From Gynurincola endophyticus (GTDB lineage: Bacteria; Bacteroidota; Bacteroidia; Chitinophagales; Chitinophagaceae): 64,000 bases of DNA. The stretch is from NCBI RefSeq assembly GCF_003991195.1, contig NZ_RCWL01000006.1:181118-245117 (forward strand), in the 5' to 3' direction. The notes beneath the pieces are model-generated. The model saw nothing but the letters and a program-made list of their open reading frames with translations, had not been told where the DNA came from and did no database searches. This document shows, in pieces, positions 1-8,841 of this stretch. The position numbers were made by a program, and so were the translations under genes. Position 1 is the stretch's first letter; each line of letters opens with the position of its first letter.

Positions 1-89
1 GATCTTAACGTGAGCTTTTTTAAAAATTGCTGCAAGCTATAAAAGTTAGGCCATAAACCTTTATAATTTGGAAAAAAAATCGTATATTA

Positions 90-935
90 TTACTGTAAAG
101 CAGTATATATGAGCTTATTGTCGATGAGTCTGACCTCATTCAAATAAGCGGCAATCATTGCCACTGCATCACGTTTCGGGTCAATCTGAACAATTGGCTC
201 GAGCGTGGAGGCGTCTGCTATACCTACATAATCAACTTTAAAGCCTGCCTGCATTAATCGGTTTTGAGCTTCTTGTAATAACAAAGAAATGGGCAATATG
301 TTTATATGGTCTCTCAGGTAGTCTAAAACCTGTGAAATAGTAACAGCGGTTGTTTTTTCTGTAGCGGAAAGACGCATGTTCCGCGAACTCATGGCAAGCC
401 CTGAAGTTTCCCGAACAGTAGCTACCTGGATCAATTCGGTAGAAATATTTTTGAGTTCGATCAGTTTTTTAATCACCATACATTGTTGAAAATCTTTTTG
501 ACCCATATAAATTTTATGGGGCTGTACGGCATCTAATAATCTGGAAACTACCTGGCAAACTCCCTGAAAATGCCCCGGGCGGTAAGAACCTTCCCAAAGT
601 TTTTCAAGACTGCCGAGTGGATAAGTTTCGAGTTTGTTGAGGCCGGCAGGGTAAATGGTAGCCACCGTGGGTACAAAAACCGCGTCCACACCGGCATTGG
701 TTAACAGTTCAATATCTTTTTCAAGGGTAATCGGATATTTCTCAAAATCCCTTGGATCATTGAACTGGGTAGGATTAACAAAAATGCTGCAAATCGTTAA
801 TTTTGAGTGCTTTAAGGATTCCTGAAGGAGGGTTAGATGGCCCGTATGCAATGCTCCCATAGTGGGTACAAACCCGATTTCATCCTTACCTGCTAAAAAG
901 CTTTGAAGCGCGTCAATTTCTTTGAAAATAATCAT
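90..935 (-). CDS. panC: Pantothenate synthetase (pantoate--beta-alanine ligase)
   Basis: Cytoplasmic enzyme that condenses pantoate with beta-alanine using ATP, the last step of pantothenate (coenzyme A precursor) synthesis. The 281-residue product has the normal family length. Visible motifs are the nucleotidyl-transferase HIGH-type motif GALHTGH at residues 27-33, the pantoate-site stretch RPGHFQGVCQVV in the middle, GQKDF, and the KMSKS-like loop SSRNMRLS near residue 185. The start at 935 gives the usual MIIFKEI-type N-terminus. It is divergent from the GT5-like gene at 1049; in many Bacteroidota panC lies next to exactly this gene and a DUF4270 gene, which supports the call (established synteny, from memory). 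No clear TAnnTTTG element was found for this strand. Confidence 0.97.
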   Translation of the reverse strand: MIIFKEIDALQSFLAGKDEIGFVPTMGALHTGHLTLLQESLKHSKLTICSIFVNPTQFNDPRDFEKYPITLEKDIELLTNAGVDAVFVPTVATIYPAGLNKLETYPLGSLEKLWEGSYRPGHFQGVCQVVSRLLDAVQPHKIYMGQKDFQQCMVIKKLIELKNISTELIQVATVRETSGLAMSSRNMRLSATEKTTAVTISQVLDYLRDHINILPISLLLQEAQNRLMQAGFKVDYVGIADASTLEPIVQIDPKRDAVAMIAAYLNEVRLIDNKLIYTALQ

Positions 936-997
936 CTAAAATGTTGTTTAATCTAAACGAAACTGGCTATACGGCTCATTTTTTACGAAAAAAGCCT

Positions 998-1005
998 TAA
1001 CTTTG
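998..1005 (+). promoter_or_regulatory. Bacteroidota -7 element for the GT5-like gene
   Basis: TAACTTTG is an exact match to the Bacteroidota -7 consensus TAnnTTTG and lies 43 bases before the start codon at 1049. T-rich sequence around 977-984 could serve as a weak -33 region. It sits in the panC divergent intergenic region. Confidence 0.6.
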
Positions 1006-1048
1006 CACCCTATTTCGAATAGGGATATTCTAACCAATTAATACCATA

Positions 1049-1861
1049 ATGCTGACAAAGAAAAGAATTTTATTTATTGCCAACGAAATGTCTCCATATC
1101 TGGAGTTGACTGAATTTTCTGAAATCGTGAACAAATTGGCAATAAAAGCAAATGACAATGGTTACGAAGTTCGTTGTATTATGCCAAGGTTTGGGGTCAT
1201 TAATGAACGTCGTCACCGCTTACATGAAGTGGTGCGTTTGTCAGGAATCAATGTGACGGTAGATAATGATGATTATCCACTTCAGATTAAAGTTGCCTCG
1301 TTACCAAATGCACGATTACAAGTGTATTTCCTCGATAATGAAGATTTATTCAAACGTAAGTATATTTATCATGACGAACAAGAAAAATGGTTCGATGATA
1401 ACGGATTAAGAAGTGTTTTCTTCTGTAAAGGTGCATTGGAAACCGTAAAAAAATTCGGATGGCCTCCGGATATTATCCATTGCAGCGGATGGATGACAGG
1501 TTTAGTTCCTCTTTTCTTGAAAACTGCCTACAAAAAAGAACCTGTTTTTGCACATAGCAAGTTGATTTATACGATTGGAAGTAATACATTTACAGAAAGT
1601 TTGGGGGATGATTTCCTTCAAATAGCGAATATTAATGCAAATATTAAAGACAAAGATCTGGAGCCTTATGCAAGTGCAGATAATCTGGGTATGTTAAGAG
1701 GGGGTGCCAGCTATGCGGATGCTATTTCTTTCGGTACTGCAGATGTTGACCCGAGTTTAAAGGACGAATTCGGTAAAGTAAAAGGCAAAAAGGTCTTAAA
1801 CTTTAATGAGGAATCAGATTTAACAGACTATTTGCAATTGTATTCCGACCTTGCTAAATAA
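1049..1861 (+). CDS. GT5 glycogen/starch synthase N-terminal-domain-like protein, half length
   Basis: The 270 residues match only the N-terminal Rossmann domain of GT5 glycogen/starch synthases: an RILFIANEMSPY start and the DIIHCSGWMTGLVPLFLK stretch, which corresponds to the family's D-x-x-H-x-x-D-W-x-T segment. The C-terminal catalytic domain is missing (family about 480 residues). The ADP-glucose motif K-x-G-G near residue 15 is replaced by ELTEFSEI. Both facts argue against sugar-transferase activity. The product is usually annotated as glycogen synthase in Bacteroidota and is syntenic with panC and DUF4270, so the truncation is probably ancestral rather than recent damage (inference). 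It precedes the DUF4270 gene by 33 bases and is probably cotranscribed with it. Confidence 0.8.
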   Translation: MLTKKRILFIANEMSPYLELTEFSEIVNKLAIKANDNGYEVRCIMPRFGVINERRHRLHEVVRLSGINVTVDNDDYPLQIKVASLPNARLQVYFLDNEDLFKRKYIYHDEQEKWFDDNGLRSVFFCKGALETVKKFGWPPDIIHCSGWMTGLVPLFLKTAYKKEPVFAHSKLIYTIGSNTFTESLGDDFLQIANINANIKDKDLEPYASADNLGMLRGGASYADAISFGTADVDPSLKDEFGKVKGKKVLNFNEESDLTDYLQLYSDLAK

Positions 1862-1894
1862 GGAAAACAAATTCTAACCCACAACAATTTCTGC

Positions 1895-3358
1895 GTGAAT
1901 AGGAAATTCTTAGTGTCTGTTTCAGCATTCCTGTCGTCTGCGATTTTATGGAATGCCTGTGCTAAAATTGATGCAACCACTGTTGGTGCCGGCCTTATCC
2001 CTGAAGTGGATAATGTGCATACATTTGAAGTGATATTGCCTGTTGAAATCGATAACCATTTTCTGGCGGATAGTACACGTATTACAGCTGCCAGCAAAAA
2101 TGCCATCGGTATTTTAGAGGATCCCGTATTTGGCAATACAGAAGCAGCTATGTATTTCAGCTTGAATCCTACCAGCTACGGTTTTTATCCTTTCGGAAAT
2201 AGAGATAATGTAGTTTTGGATTCTGCTGTTCTGTCGATCAGCTATACGACTGTATATGGTGATACACTTTTACCGCAAACTTTTGAAGTTTATCCGATCA
2301 GCAATACAACCGGTAATTTTAAAACGGATTCTATTTTCTATATCGCCGATCAGATTGATACCGATCCTACTGTAATCGGAAGCCGTATTTTTCTGCCTAC
2401 CATGCTGAAAGATTCCGTAATGCATATCGAAAACGGGTCGGATACTGTTTACAGTACGAATGTGTTAAGAATTCCTATGAATTTAAGCTGGGCAAATCAA
2501 TTTCTGGCTTACGATACAGCTACCCAGTTCAAAAGCGATTCACTCTTTAAAACCCATTTTAAAGGAGTTGTGGTGAAATTAGCTGCTTCCTCGGCTAACA
2601 AAAAAGCGATCAGCTATTGGGACCTGTCTAACAGTACAAATACCAAATTAACCTTCTATTATAAGTCAACTACTATTCAGAACGATAACCCTGTGATTGA
2701 TACTGCCAGTTATAGCATGATTTATAACTATTCATCAGGTTTTAGTCAGGGTACACAGGCTAACCTGATTACACGTGTTCCGGGTGGTGATTATTTATCT
2801 TATATTAATAACGGAACCACCAACGACGACCTTGGTTTCATTCAGACCTCTCCCGGATCGTATATTTCTGTTAATATTAAAGGGTTGGATACCTTCCAGA
2901 CTACCAACAGAATTATTAACCGTGCTGAACTGATTTTTGAAGAATTACCCAGCGCTGAAAGTAATACCTTCTTATCTCCTAACATATTATTTATTGATGC
3001 GATCAGTAAAACCGGAGACTCTGTGTTTACTATCAGAAGAGATTTTGTAACTTCTACCAGCAGTATTCTGGGGTATGAAATCGCTTCACTGGAAGGGATA
3101 CATAAAAACAATGCTTACAGATTTAATCTGTCGAGATTCATGCAGAGCGTCGTAACTAATAAATTACCTTACTATACTTTCAGAGTTTACAACCCTTATG
3201 CAACCTATCCGTATTATGAATCTCCTACTGGAGCATTCGGGCCCCTGGCGAGCTACCTGTTCATTAATGATTACATAGGAGCAGGAAGAGTGGTTGTAGG
3301 AGGTGGAAGCCATACTACAAAGCCGGCTAAATTCCGCATTATCTATACTAAACTGTAG
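1895..3358 (+). CDS. DUF4270 family lipoprotein
   Basis: The 487-residue product begins with a lipoprotein signal peptide whose lipobox LWNAC puts the acylated cysteine at residue 22. The rest is beta-rich, with many Asp-Ser and Tyr-Asn segments and no enzyme motif, as in DUF4270 proteins conserved across Bacteroidota. The start is GTG at 1895; it gives a complete signal peptide and no upstream ATG does better. Position after the GT5-like half-protein and before metK fits the common synteny. It is probably on the cell surface or periplasmic side of the outer membrane. Function unknown. Confidence 0.85.
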   Translation: MNRKFLVSVSAFLSSAILWNACAKIDATTVGAGLIPEVDNVHTFEVILPVEIDNHFLADSTRITAASKNAIGILEDPVFGNTEAAMYFSLNPTSYGFYPFGNRDNVVLDSAVLSISYTTVYGDTLLPQTFEVYPISNTTGNFKTDSIFYIADQIDTDPTVIGSRIFLPTMLKDSVMHIENGSDTVYSTNVLRIPMNLSWANQFLAYDTATQFKSDSLFKTHFKGVVVKLAASSANKKAISYWDLSNSTNTKLTFYYKSTTIQNDNPVIDTASYSMIYNYSSGFSQGTQANLITRVPGGDYLSYINNGTTNDDLGFIQTSPGSYISVNIKGLDTFQTTNRIINRAELIFEELPSAESNTFLSPNILFIDAISKTGDSVFTIRRDFVTSTSSILGYEIASLEGIHKNNAYRFNLSRFMQSVVTNKLPYYTFRVYNPYATYPYYESPTGAFGPLASYLFINDYIGAGRVVVGGGSHTTKPAKFRIIYTKL

Positions 3359-3368
3359 ATACTTCCAT

Positions 3369-3376
3369 TATCTTTG
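3369..3376 (+). promoter_or_regulatory. -7 element for metK
   Basis: TATCTTTG is an exact TAnnTTTG match 32 bases before the metK start, leaving a leader of about 25 nt. No good -33 TTTG is visible. The short leader leaves no room for a SAM riboswitch. Confidence 0.55.
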
Positions 3377-3407
3377 TAAAGATTTATTAACAGACTAACT
3401 CATTATT

Positions 3408-4661
3408 ATGCCTTATTTATTTACTTCTGAGAGTGTATCAGAAGGACATCCTGATAAAGTTGCAGATCAGATATCTGATGCATTAATTGATAATTTTCTT
3501 GCTTTCGACCCACAGGCAAAAGTAGCCTGCGAAACACTGGTAACAACCGGTCAGGTAGTACTGGCTGGAGAAGTTAAATCAAAAGCTTATTTAGATGTAC
3601 AGGAAATAGCCAGAGGTGTTATCCGTAAAATCGGTTATACCAAAAGCGAATATATGTTTGAAGCAAACTCTTGCGGTATCTTATCTGCTATTCATGAGCA
3701 GTCTGCAGATATCAATCAAGGGGTTGATAAAAAGAAAAAAGAAGAGCAGGGAGCAGGTGATCAGGGAATGATGTTCGGTTATGCAACCAATGAAACTGAC
3801 GACTATATGCCATTGGCATTAGACCTCGCCCATAAGTTGTTGATTGAATTAGCTGCATTAAGAAGAGAAAATAAACAAATCAAGTACTTACGCCCTGATG
3901 CAAAAAGCCAGGTTACTCTTGAGTACGATGATAATAATAAACCTGTAAGAATCGATACCATCGTTATTTCTACTCAACACGATGACTTTGATACCGAAAC
4001 TAAAATGCAGGATAAAATCAAGAAGGATATTATTAATATCCTGATTCCGCGTGTAAAGAATAAGTATAAAAAATTCGGAAAACTTTTCAACGGAAAAATC
4101 ACTTACCATATCAACCCAACCGGTAAATTCGTAATCGGTGGCCCGCATGGTGATACCGGTTTAACAGGCCGTAAAATCATCGTAGATACTTATGGTGGTA
4201 AAGGTGCACACGGTGGTGGTGCTTTCAGTGGTAAAGATCCTTCAAAAGTTGACCGTTCCGCTGCTTATGCTACACGACATATTGCTAAAAACCTTGTTGC
4301 TGCAGGATTGTGCGACGAAGTACTGGTACAGGTTTCTTATGCGATCGGCGTAGCTAAACCAATGGGTTTATACATCAATACCTATGGTACTGCTAAAGTT
4401 GAACTGACAGATGGTGAAATCGCTAAAATCGTTCATGAATTATTTGACTTACGTCCTTATTTCATTGAGAAAAGATTAAAATTGCGTAACCCTATTTACA
4501 GTGAAACAGCTGCTTACGGCCACATGGGTAGAAAACCACAGGAAGTAACAAAAACCTTTGTTTCTCCTGATGGTAAAACAGTGAAAAAGAAAGTAGAGTT
4601 ATTTACCTGGGAAAAATTAGACTATGTTTCTAAAGTGAAAAAAGCATTCGGCTTGAAATAA
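3408..4661 (+). CDS. metK: S-adenosylmethionine synthetase
   Basis: Makes S-adenosylmethionine from ATP and methionine in the cytoplasm. The 417-residue product shows the hallmark signatures [18 protein letters not shown] near the N-terminus, [16 protein letters not shown] (hexapeptide GAGDQG) in the first third, and [20 protein letters not shown] followed by [19 protein letters not shown] in the central region. It is slightly longer than the 384-residue Escherichia coli enzyme because of Lys-rich insertions typical of Bacteroidota. It is monocistronic: a promoter-like TATCTTTG lies 32 bases upstream and a strong terminator 20 bases downstream. Confidence 0.98.
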   Translation: MPYLFTSESVSEGHPDKVADQISDALIDNFLAFDPQAKVACETLVTTGQVVLAGEVKSKAYLDVQEIARGVIRKIGYTKSEYMFEANSCGILSAIHEQSADINQGVDKKKKEEQGAGDQGMMFGYATNETDDYMPLALDLAHKLLIELAALRRENKQIKYLRPDAKSQVTLEYDDNNKPVRIDTIVISTQHDDFDTETKMQDKIKKDIINILIPRVKNKYKKFGKLFNGKITYHINPTGKFVIGGPHGDTGLTGRKIIVDTYGGKGAHGGGAFSGKDPSKVDRSAAYATRHIAKNLVAAGLCDEVLVQVSYAIGVAKPMGLYINTYGTAKVELTDGEIAKIVHELFDLRPYFIEKRLKLRNPIYSETAAYGHMGRKPQEVTKTFVSPDGKTVKKKVELFTWEKLDYVSKVKKAFGLK

Positions 4662-4681
4662 CTTTATAAGAATTTTTATAC

Positions 4682-4713
4682 AAAAGGGTAGAGCCGGAAG
4701 CTCTACCCTTTTT
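4682..4713 (+). terminator. Intrinsic terminator after metK
   Basis: A 13-bp perfect stem (4682-4694 with 4700-4712, core AAGGGTAGAGC) closes a 5-nt loop CGGAA and ends in a run of T. It lies directly after metK. Confidence 0.9.
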
Positions 4714-4871
4714 AGTTGAAATGAGTATTTATTACTCAACAGTCATTACTTAACATTTAGAAATTAAGTAATTAGCAGGGTAATACCGAATGGAGCTCCA
4801 TATCTACAGGCTAACCATTCGCTCTTCTTAATTAAGTAGTATCTTTATACCGTATTAATCAGACTTTTACT

Positions 4872-5429
4872 ATGCAAATGGATAATCCGTGGACTATTTT
4901 GAGTGAAAAAGATCATTATCAGAATAACTGGATAAAAATTACTGAATATCAGGTACTAAATCCTGCCGGCAACCCCGGAATTTACGGTAAAGTACATTTT
5001 AAGAATCTGGCAATCGGTATTATTGCATTGGATCAGAATTTAAATACTTTTCTGGTAGGGCAATACAGGTTTCCCCTCAATGCCTACAGCTGGGAAATTC
5101 CTGAAGGGGGTAGCCCTTTGGTCAATGATCCTTTAGAAGGCGCTCAACGTGAATTATTGGAAGAAACCGGATTGGTAGCCCAAAAATGGACACCTGTTCA
5201 AACCATGCATTTATCCAATTCTGTGAGCGATGAATACGGAATTATTTATCTTGCGCAGAATTTAGAACAACATACAGCTTGTCCTGAAGAAACAGAACAG
5301 CTCATCGTAAAAAAATTACCTTTTCAAACAGTATATGAGATGGTGGAGCGTGGTGAAATCACCGACTCTTTAAGCGTTGCAGGTATACTGAAAGTAAAAT
5401 TGATGTTATTAGATGGAAGGATACTTTAA
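4872..5429 (+). CDS. NUDIX hydrolase, ADP-ribose pyrophosphatase type
   Basis: The 185-residue protein carries a Nudix box around residues 78-100: EGG, then REL-LEE-TGL. The REUxEExGU half with its metal-binding glutamates is intact, but the first Glu of the consensus is Asn (LVNDPLEG). The upstream QYRFPLNAYSWEIPEGG segment is typical of ADP-ribose pyrophosphatases, which split ADP-ribose to AMP and ribose 5-phosphate. It is first in a tight four-gene run with rlmB (17-base overlap), an HMG-CoA lyase-like gene and a GSCFA gene. A near-consensus -7 element TATCTTTA lies at 4840-4847. The exact substrate cannot be read from sequence. Confidence 0.88.
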   Translation: MQMDNPWTILSEKDHYQNNWIKITEYQVLNPAGNPGIYGKVHFKNLAIGIIALDQNLNTFLVGQYRFPLNAYSWEIPEGGSPLVNDPLEGAQRELLEETGLVAQKWTPVQTMHLSNSVSDEYGIIYLAQNLEQHTACPEETEQLIVKKLPFQTVYEMVERGEITDSLSVAGILKVKLMLLDGRIL

Positions 5430-6183
5430 AAGAAAACCGGCAATCAAACAATCGGCTTTAGTGATAGGCCGTCAACCTATTATTGAAGCATTGGAAGCCG
5501 GCAGGGGCATTGACAAAATACTGCTTCAAAAGAATGCAAGTGGTGATGCAATTGTAAAAATCCGTGACCTGGCCCGTCAGTATCAGGTGCCTGTTCAATA
5601 TGTTCCGGTAGAGAAATTGCATGGTATGACAAAAGCAAATCACCAGGGGGTGATTGCTATCGCAGCTTTAGTGCAATACCTCGATTTGCAGGCAGTCATC
5701 GATCACGTAGTTTCTTCAGGTGAAACGCCGTTGTTTGTTATGCTCGACGGTGTTACCGATGTAAGAAATATCGGTGCCATTGCCCGTTCGGCTGTAACCT
5801 GCGGGGCACAGGCGTTAATCATTCCCGACAGGGGAGTGGGAGCCTTGAATGAAGAAGCACTGAAATCATCAGCCGGTGCATTAGAAAAAATTCAGGTATG
5901 CCGTGTCAACAGTTTGATGAAAGCTGCCGATACTTTGCGTTTGAACGGTATTGCCGTACTGGCTTCAGAAATGACCGCACAATCATATCTGCATGAAGTT
6001 GATTTAAAACAACCCTGTACCATCATTATGGGTGGTGAAGAACATGGAATATTTCCTGCCTTAATGAAATTAGCTGATCAGACTTTCCGCATTCCTATGA
6101 GCGGAAATTTTGAATCGTTCAATGTTTCTGTGGCAGCCGGTATTATACTGTATGAATCTGTAAAACAAAGAACTTTTTCATAA
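5413..6183 (+). CDS. rlmB: TrmH-family 23S rRNA 2'-O-ribose methyltransferase (RlmB type)
   Basis: SPOUT-class methyltransferase expected to methylate G2251 of 23S rRNA with S-adenosylmethionine. The 256 residues include the small N-terminal substrate-binding domain (VIGRQPIIEALEAG, residues 17-30, through HQGVIAIAA) and the three SPOUT motifs: DVRNIGAIARSA, IIMGGEEHGI, and IPMSGNFESFNVSVAAGI (trefoil knot). The ATG at 5413 overlaps the NUDIX gene by 17 bases, suggesting translational coupling. A longer start is not available without losing the overlap. Whether the target is exactly G2251 is inferred from family similarity. Confidence 0.93.
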   Translation: MEGYFKRKPAIKQSALVIGRQPIIEALEAGRGIDKILLQKNASGDAIVKIRDLARQYQVPVQYVPVEKLHGMTKANHQGVIAIAALVQYLDLQAVIDHVVSSGETPLFVMLDGVTDVRNIGAIARSAVTCGAQALIIPDRGVGALNEEALKSSAGALEKIQVCRVNSLMKAADTLRLNGIAVLASEMTAQSYLHEVDLKQPCTIIMGGEEHGIFPALMKLADQTFRIPMSGNFESFNVSVAAGIILYESVKQRTFS

Positions 6184-6193
6184 TATAAATTTT

Positions 6194-7057
6194 ATGGATA
6201 ACCGACAATCGATTAAACTTATTGAATGCCCCCGGGATGCAATGCAGGGATGGAAACATCCTATTGCTACCGATGTGAAAATAAACTATATAAAAAGTTT
6301 ATTAGAAGCGGGCTTTGATACCATCGATTTCGGAAGTTTTGTATCACCCAAAGCCATTCCGCAAATGGCTGATACGCCGGAGGTTTACGAGGCTATTAAA
6401 GATAATCTCGGCAATAATCAGCTGCTGGCGATTATTGCCAATGAAAGAGGAGCTCAACAAGCCGCTTCATTGCAACATATCAGCTATCTCGGCTTTCCGT
6501 TTTCCATTTCTCCCACTTTTCAGATGCGTAATACCAATGCTACTATTCAAGAAGCGTTTGAAAGAGTGAAGAATATTCAGGCTATTTGTTTACAACATCA
6601 AAAAACGTTGGTGGTTTATTTGTCAATGGGATTTGGAAATCCTTACGGAGATCCATATTCGGAATTGATTGTAATGGAATGGGCAAAAAAACTGACAGAG
6701 GCGGGAATAAAGATTTTGTCGCTGGCAGATACGGTCGGTATTGCTACTGCCGAACAGGTATATACAACCACTCATCGCCTGATCAGTGAATTTCCTGCTA
6801 TTGAAATCGGAGTACATCTGCACGCGAGTGCTGAAACCCGCATTGAGAAATTACAGGCTGCTTTTGAGGCAGGATGTATCCGCTATGACGGTGCTTTAAA
6901 AGGTTTCGGTGGCTGTCCGATGGCAAAAGACGATCTGGTAGGTAATATGGATACAGAATGGATGATTGATTTTTTTGAAAAGAAATCGATCGATACCGGT
7001 ATTAATAAAACTGCTTTACATAAAGCTACAGCACTGGCTCTACAGGTGTTTCAATAA
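6194..7057 (+). CDS. Hydroxymethylglutaryl-CoA lyase-like enzyme
   Basis: A 287-residue DRE-TIM-type aldolase barrel. The N-terminal IECPRDAMQGW corresponds to the HMG-CoA lyase motif E-x-x-P-R-D-x-x-Q with catalytic Arg14 and metal-ligand Asp15. GVHLHAS provides the two metal-binding histidines, and GFGGCPMAKDDLVGN carries active-site Cys241 and the ligand Asn. The family cleaves HMG-CoA to acetoacetate and acetyl-CoA in leucine breakdown or ketone metabolism. The reaction is probable, but related acyl-CoA lyases share these motifs. It lies 10 bases after rlmB and 7 bases before the GSCFA gene, in one operon. Confidence 0.88.
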   Translation: MDNRQSIKLIECPRDAMQGWKHPIATDVKINYIKSLLEAGFDTIDFGSFVSPKAIPQMADTPEVYEAIKDNLGNNQLLAIIANERGAQQAASLQHISYLGFPFSISPTFQMRNTNATIQEAFERVKNIQAICLQHQKTLVVYLSMGFGNPYGDPYSELIVMEWAKKLTEAGIKILSLADTVGIATAEQVYTTTHRLISEFPAIEIGVHLHASAETRIEKLQAAFEAGCIRYDGALKGFGGCPMAKDDLVGNMDTEWMIDFFEKKSIDTGINKTALHKATALALQVFQ

Positions 7058-7064
7058 TCAGGAT

Positions 7065-8075
7065 ATGTCGTCATTTATGTTAAATATCCCTTCTCATTAT
7101 CAGGGGAAGATGATTGAATATAACGAACCGGTATTTTTAATAGGTTCCTGCTTTACCGAGCATATCGGTAATGCGTTGGCGAACTATAAATTTCCGGTAC
7201 TGCAGAATCCGAATGGTATTCTGTTTGACCCGGCGAGTACGGTGCATGCCCTGAAGTCATATATAAAACCGACTTTATACACGGAAAAGGATATTTTTTA
7301 CCTGAATGATGTTTGGCAAAGCTGGTATCATCATTCACGATTTTCAGCATTAACTCCTGAAGCGTGTTTAAACAAGATGAATCAATCACAAGAGGAAGCT
7401 CACCGGTTTCTAAAAACTGCAAAGTGGTTGATTATAACGCTGGGATCTTCTTTTTCTTACCGGTTAACCAACCAGGCTGCTGCTACCGGTGGCGGGGCAG
7501 GATTGGGTGTAGCAAATTGTCACCGCGCACCTCAGCAATGGTTTGATAAACATATGATGACAATTGAAGAAACGGTTACTTCTTTAGATAATATGTTGCA
7601 TCAGCTGTTCTTCTTTAATCCGGGTATACAGGTGATTTTTACCGTGAGCCCGGTTCGGCATATCCGTGATGGAGTGGTGGCGAATAATCGATCCAAAGCA
7701 AGATTACTCGAATCTGTACATCATCTGGTGAACAAATTTGACCGGTTACATTACTTTGCTGCTTATGAACTGGTAATAGATGTGTTAAGAGATTACCGTT
7801 TTTTTGATGTAGACATGGTTCATCCCAACTATGCCGCTACCAACTTTGTACTTGAAAATTTCATGAAAGAATTTGTGTCGGGAGAGGCGAATCAAATTGC
7901 TGAGCATGTACAAAAACTGGTAACAGCCGCTAAGCACCGGCCGATGCATGAAGGCACTAATGCTCATCAGGTATTTTTGAAAACACAAGCGGAGAAAGCC
8001 CGGCAATTAATGAAGGAATATCCTTTTCTTGACTTTTCGAAAGAGCTGGATCACTTCCTGAAAGGGAAACTTTAG
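7065..8075 (+). CDS. GSCFA domain protein (SGNH-hydrolase-like)
   Basis: The 336-residue product has the diagnostic LIGSCFTEHIG at residues 25-35, ITLGSSFSYRL in the middle, VSPVRHIRDG, and a C-terminal DMVHPNYAA that resembles the Asp-x-x-His block of SGNH hydrolases; these would supply a catalytic triad. The family is widespread in Bacteroidota with no firmly known substrate. I chose ATG 7065 (MSSFMLN) because an upstream in-frame extension runs back into the HMG-CoA lyase gene and would start in nonsense sequence; ATG 7077 is an alternative. Last gene of the NUDIX-rlmB-lyase-GSCFA run. Confidence 0.87.
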   Translation: MSSFMLNIPSHYQGKMIEYNEPVFLIGSCFTEHIGNALANYKFPVLQNPNGILFDPASTVHALKSYIKPTLYTEKDIFYLNDVWQSWYHHSRFSALTPEACLNKMNQSQEEAHRFLKTAKWLIITLGSSFSYRLTNQAAATGGGAGLGVANCHRAPQQWFDKHMMTIEETVTSLDNMLHQLFFFNPGIQVIFTVSPVRHIRDGVVANNRSKARLLESVHHLVNKFDRLHYFAAYELVIDVLRDYRFFDVDMVHPNYAATNFVLENFMKEFVSGEANQIAEHVQKLVTAAKHRPMHEGTNAHQVFLKTQAEKARQLMKEYPFLDFSKELDHFLKGKL

Positions 8076-8209
8076 AAATTAAGAGTTGAGAATTAATAAT
8101 TAAAAATGATTCGTTTTCAACTCTTCCTTCTTCATTATTAATTCTTCATTTTTAGCTGGTCAATGCTTCGCTTTCAACTCTTCATTCTTAACTATTAATT
8201 CTTCATTTT
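8076..8209. repeat. AT-rich short inverted repeat elements between convergent genes
   Basis: The gap between two convergent genes holds two tandem copies of a short AT-rich element built from GAATTAATAATTAAAAATGA and its complement (TTATTAATTCTTCATTTTT twice). The same words recur at about 15835, 19580, 27228 and 51340, so this is an interspersed family that may also act as a terminator. No gene is seen. Confidence 0.6.
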
Positions 8210-8818
8210 TTAGTGCATTCTGTCACCCCGAACTTCCAGTTGTTGCATGATCAATGCTTCTTGCGCTAACCATTCCTGCCAACGTTCACGCACTTTATCT
8301 TTGGCAACATAAGTTTCTGCAAGTTCAATAAATAGATGGTAATGACCGGCTTCTGATTCCATAAAACGCCGGTAAAACTTTTGGAGATAGGGATCATTTA
8401 ATCCTTCGCTTAATCTTTTGAAGCGCTCACAACTTCTGGCTTCAATTAATGCACAGATTAAAAGTTTATCCAGCAAACGGCTTTCTTCACTTCCCCCTTT
8501 TATTTCAAATTGCAACAGTGCGTTTACATATTCGTCTTTTCTTTGTTTCCCAAATGGTAAGCCTCTTTTATCTAACTCAGCCAATACCAGCCTGAAGTGT
8601 CCCCATTCTTCAGTAACAATGGGAGCCAAATCACGTACCAGTTTTTCTTTATCGCTATAACGTTGAATTAATGAGATGCAGCTGGTGGCTGCTTTTTGCT
8701 CGCAATAGGCATGATCGGTCAGGATGTCGGCCAGTGAAATACCGGCCAGATCAACCCAGCGCGGGTCTGTAGGAAGTTGCAATCCTAATATGTTTTTGTC
8801 GTATTGTGATGTTTCCAT
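8210..8818 (-). CDS. miaE: tRNA-(ms2io6A37) hydroxylase
   Basis: MiaE is a di-iron monooxygenase that hydroxylates the isopentenyl group of 2-methylthio-N6-isopentenyladenosine at position 37 of tRNAs. The 202-residue protein shows the ferritin-like iron-binding pattern: HAYCEQKAA, VTEEWGHFRLV (ExxH), LIEARSCERF and ESEAGHYHLF (second ExxH). I chose ATG 8818 (METSQYDKN); the longer reading overlaps the upstream MerR gene and starts with unrelated residues. It sits 23 bases after the MerR-family gene on the same strand, so the two are likely cotranscribed. Confidence 0.93.
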   Translation of the reverse strand: METSQYDKNILGLQLPTDPRWVDLAGISLADILTDHAYCEQKAATSCISLIQRYSDKEKLVRDLAPIVTEEWGHFRLVLAELDKRGLPFGKQRKDEYVNALLQFEIKGGSEESRLLDKLLICALIEARSCERFKRLSEGLNDPYLQKFYRRFMESEAGHYHLFIELAETYVAKDKVRERWQEWLAQEALIMQQLEVRGDRMH

Positions 8819-8841
8819 AACACGGCAAAGGTAAAAAAAAC

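Noticed and set aside
1..89. 3' end of another gene before panC
   Set aside because: The 89 bases have no open frame long enough to judge.
1049..1861. Functional glycogen synthase
   Set aside because: The C-terminal catalytic domain and the K-x-G-G motif are missing.
3359..3407. SAM riboswitch upstream of metK
   Set aside because: Only 49 bases separate the genes and a promoter element lies within them.
6966..7064. Longer start for the GSCFA protein
   Set aside because: The extension overlaps the HMG-CoA lyase gene in another frame and lacks similarity to GSCFA proteins.
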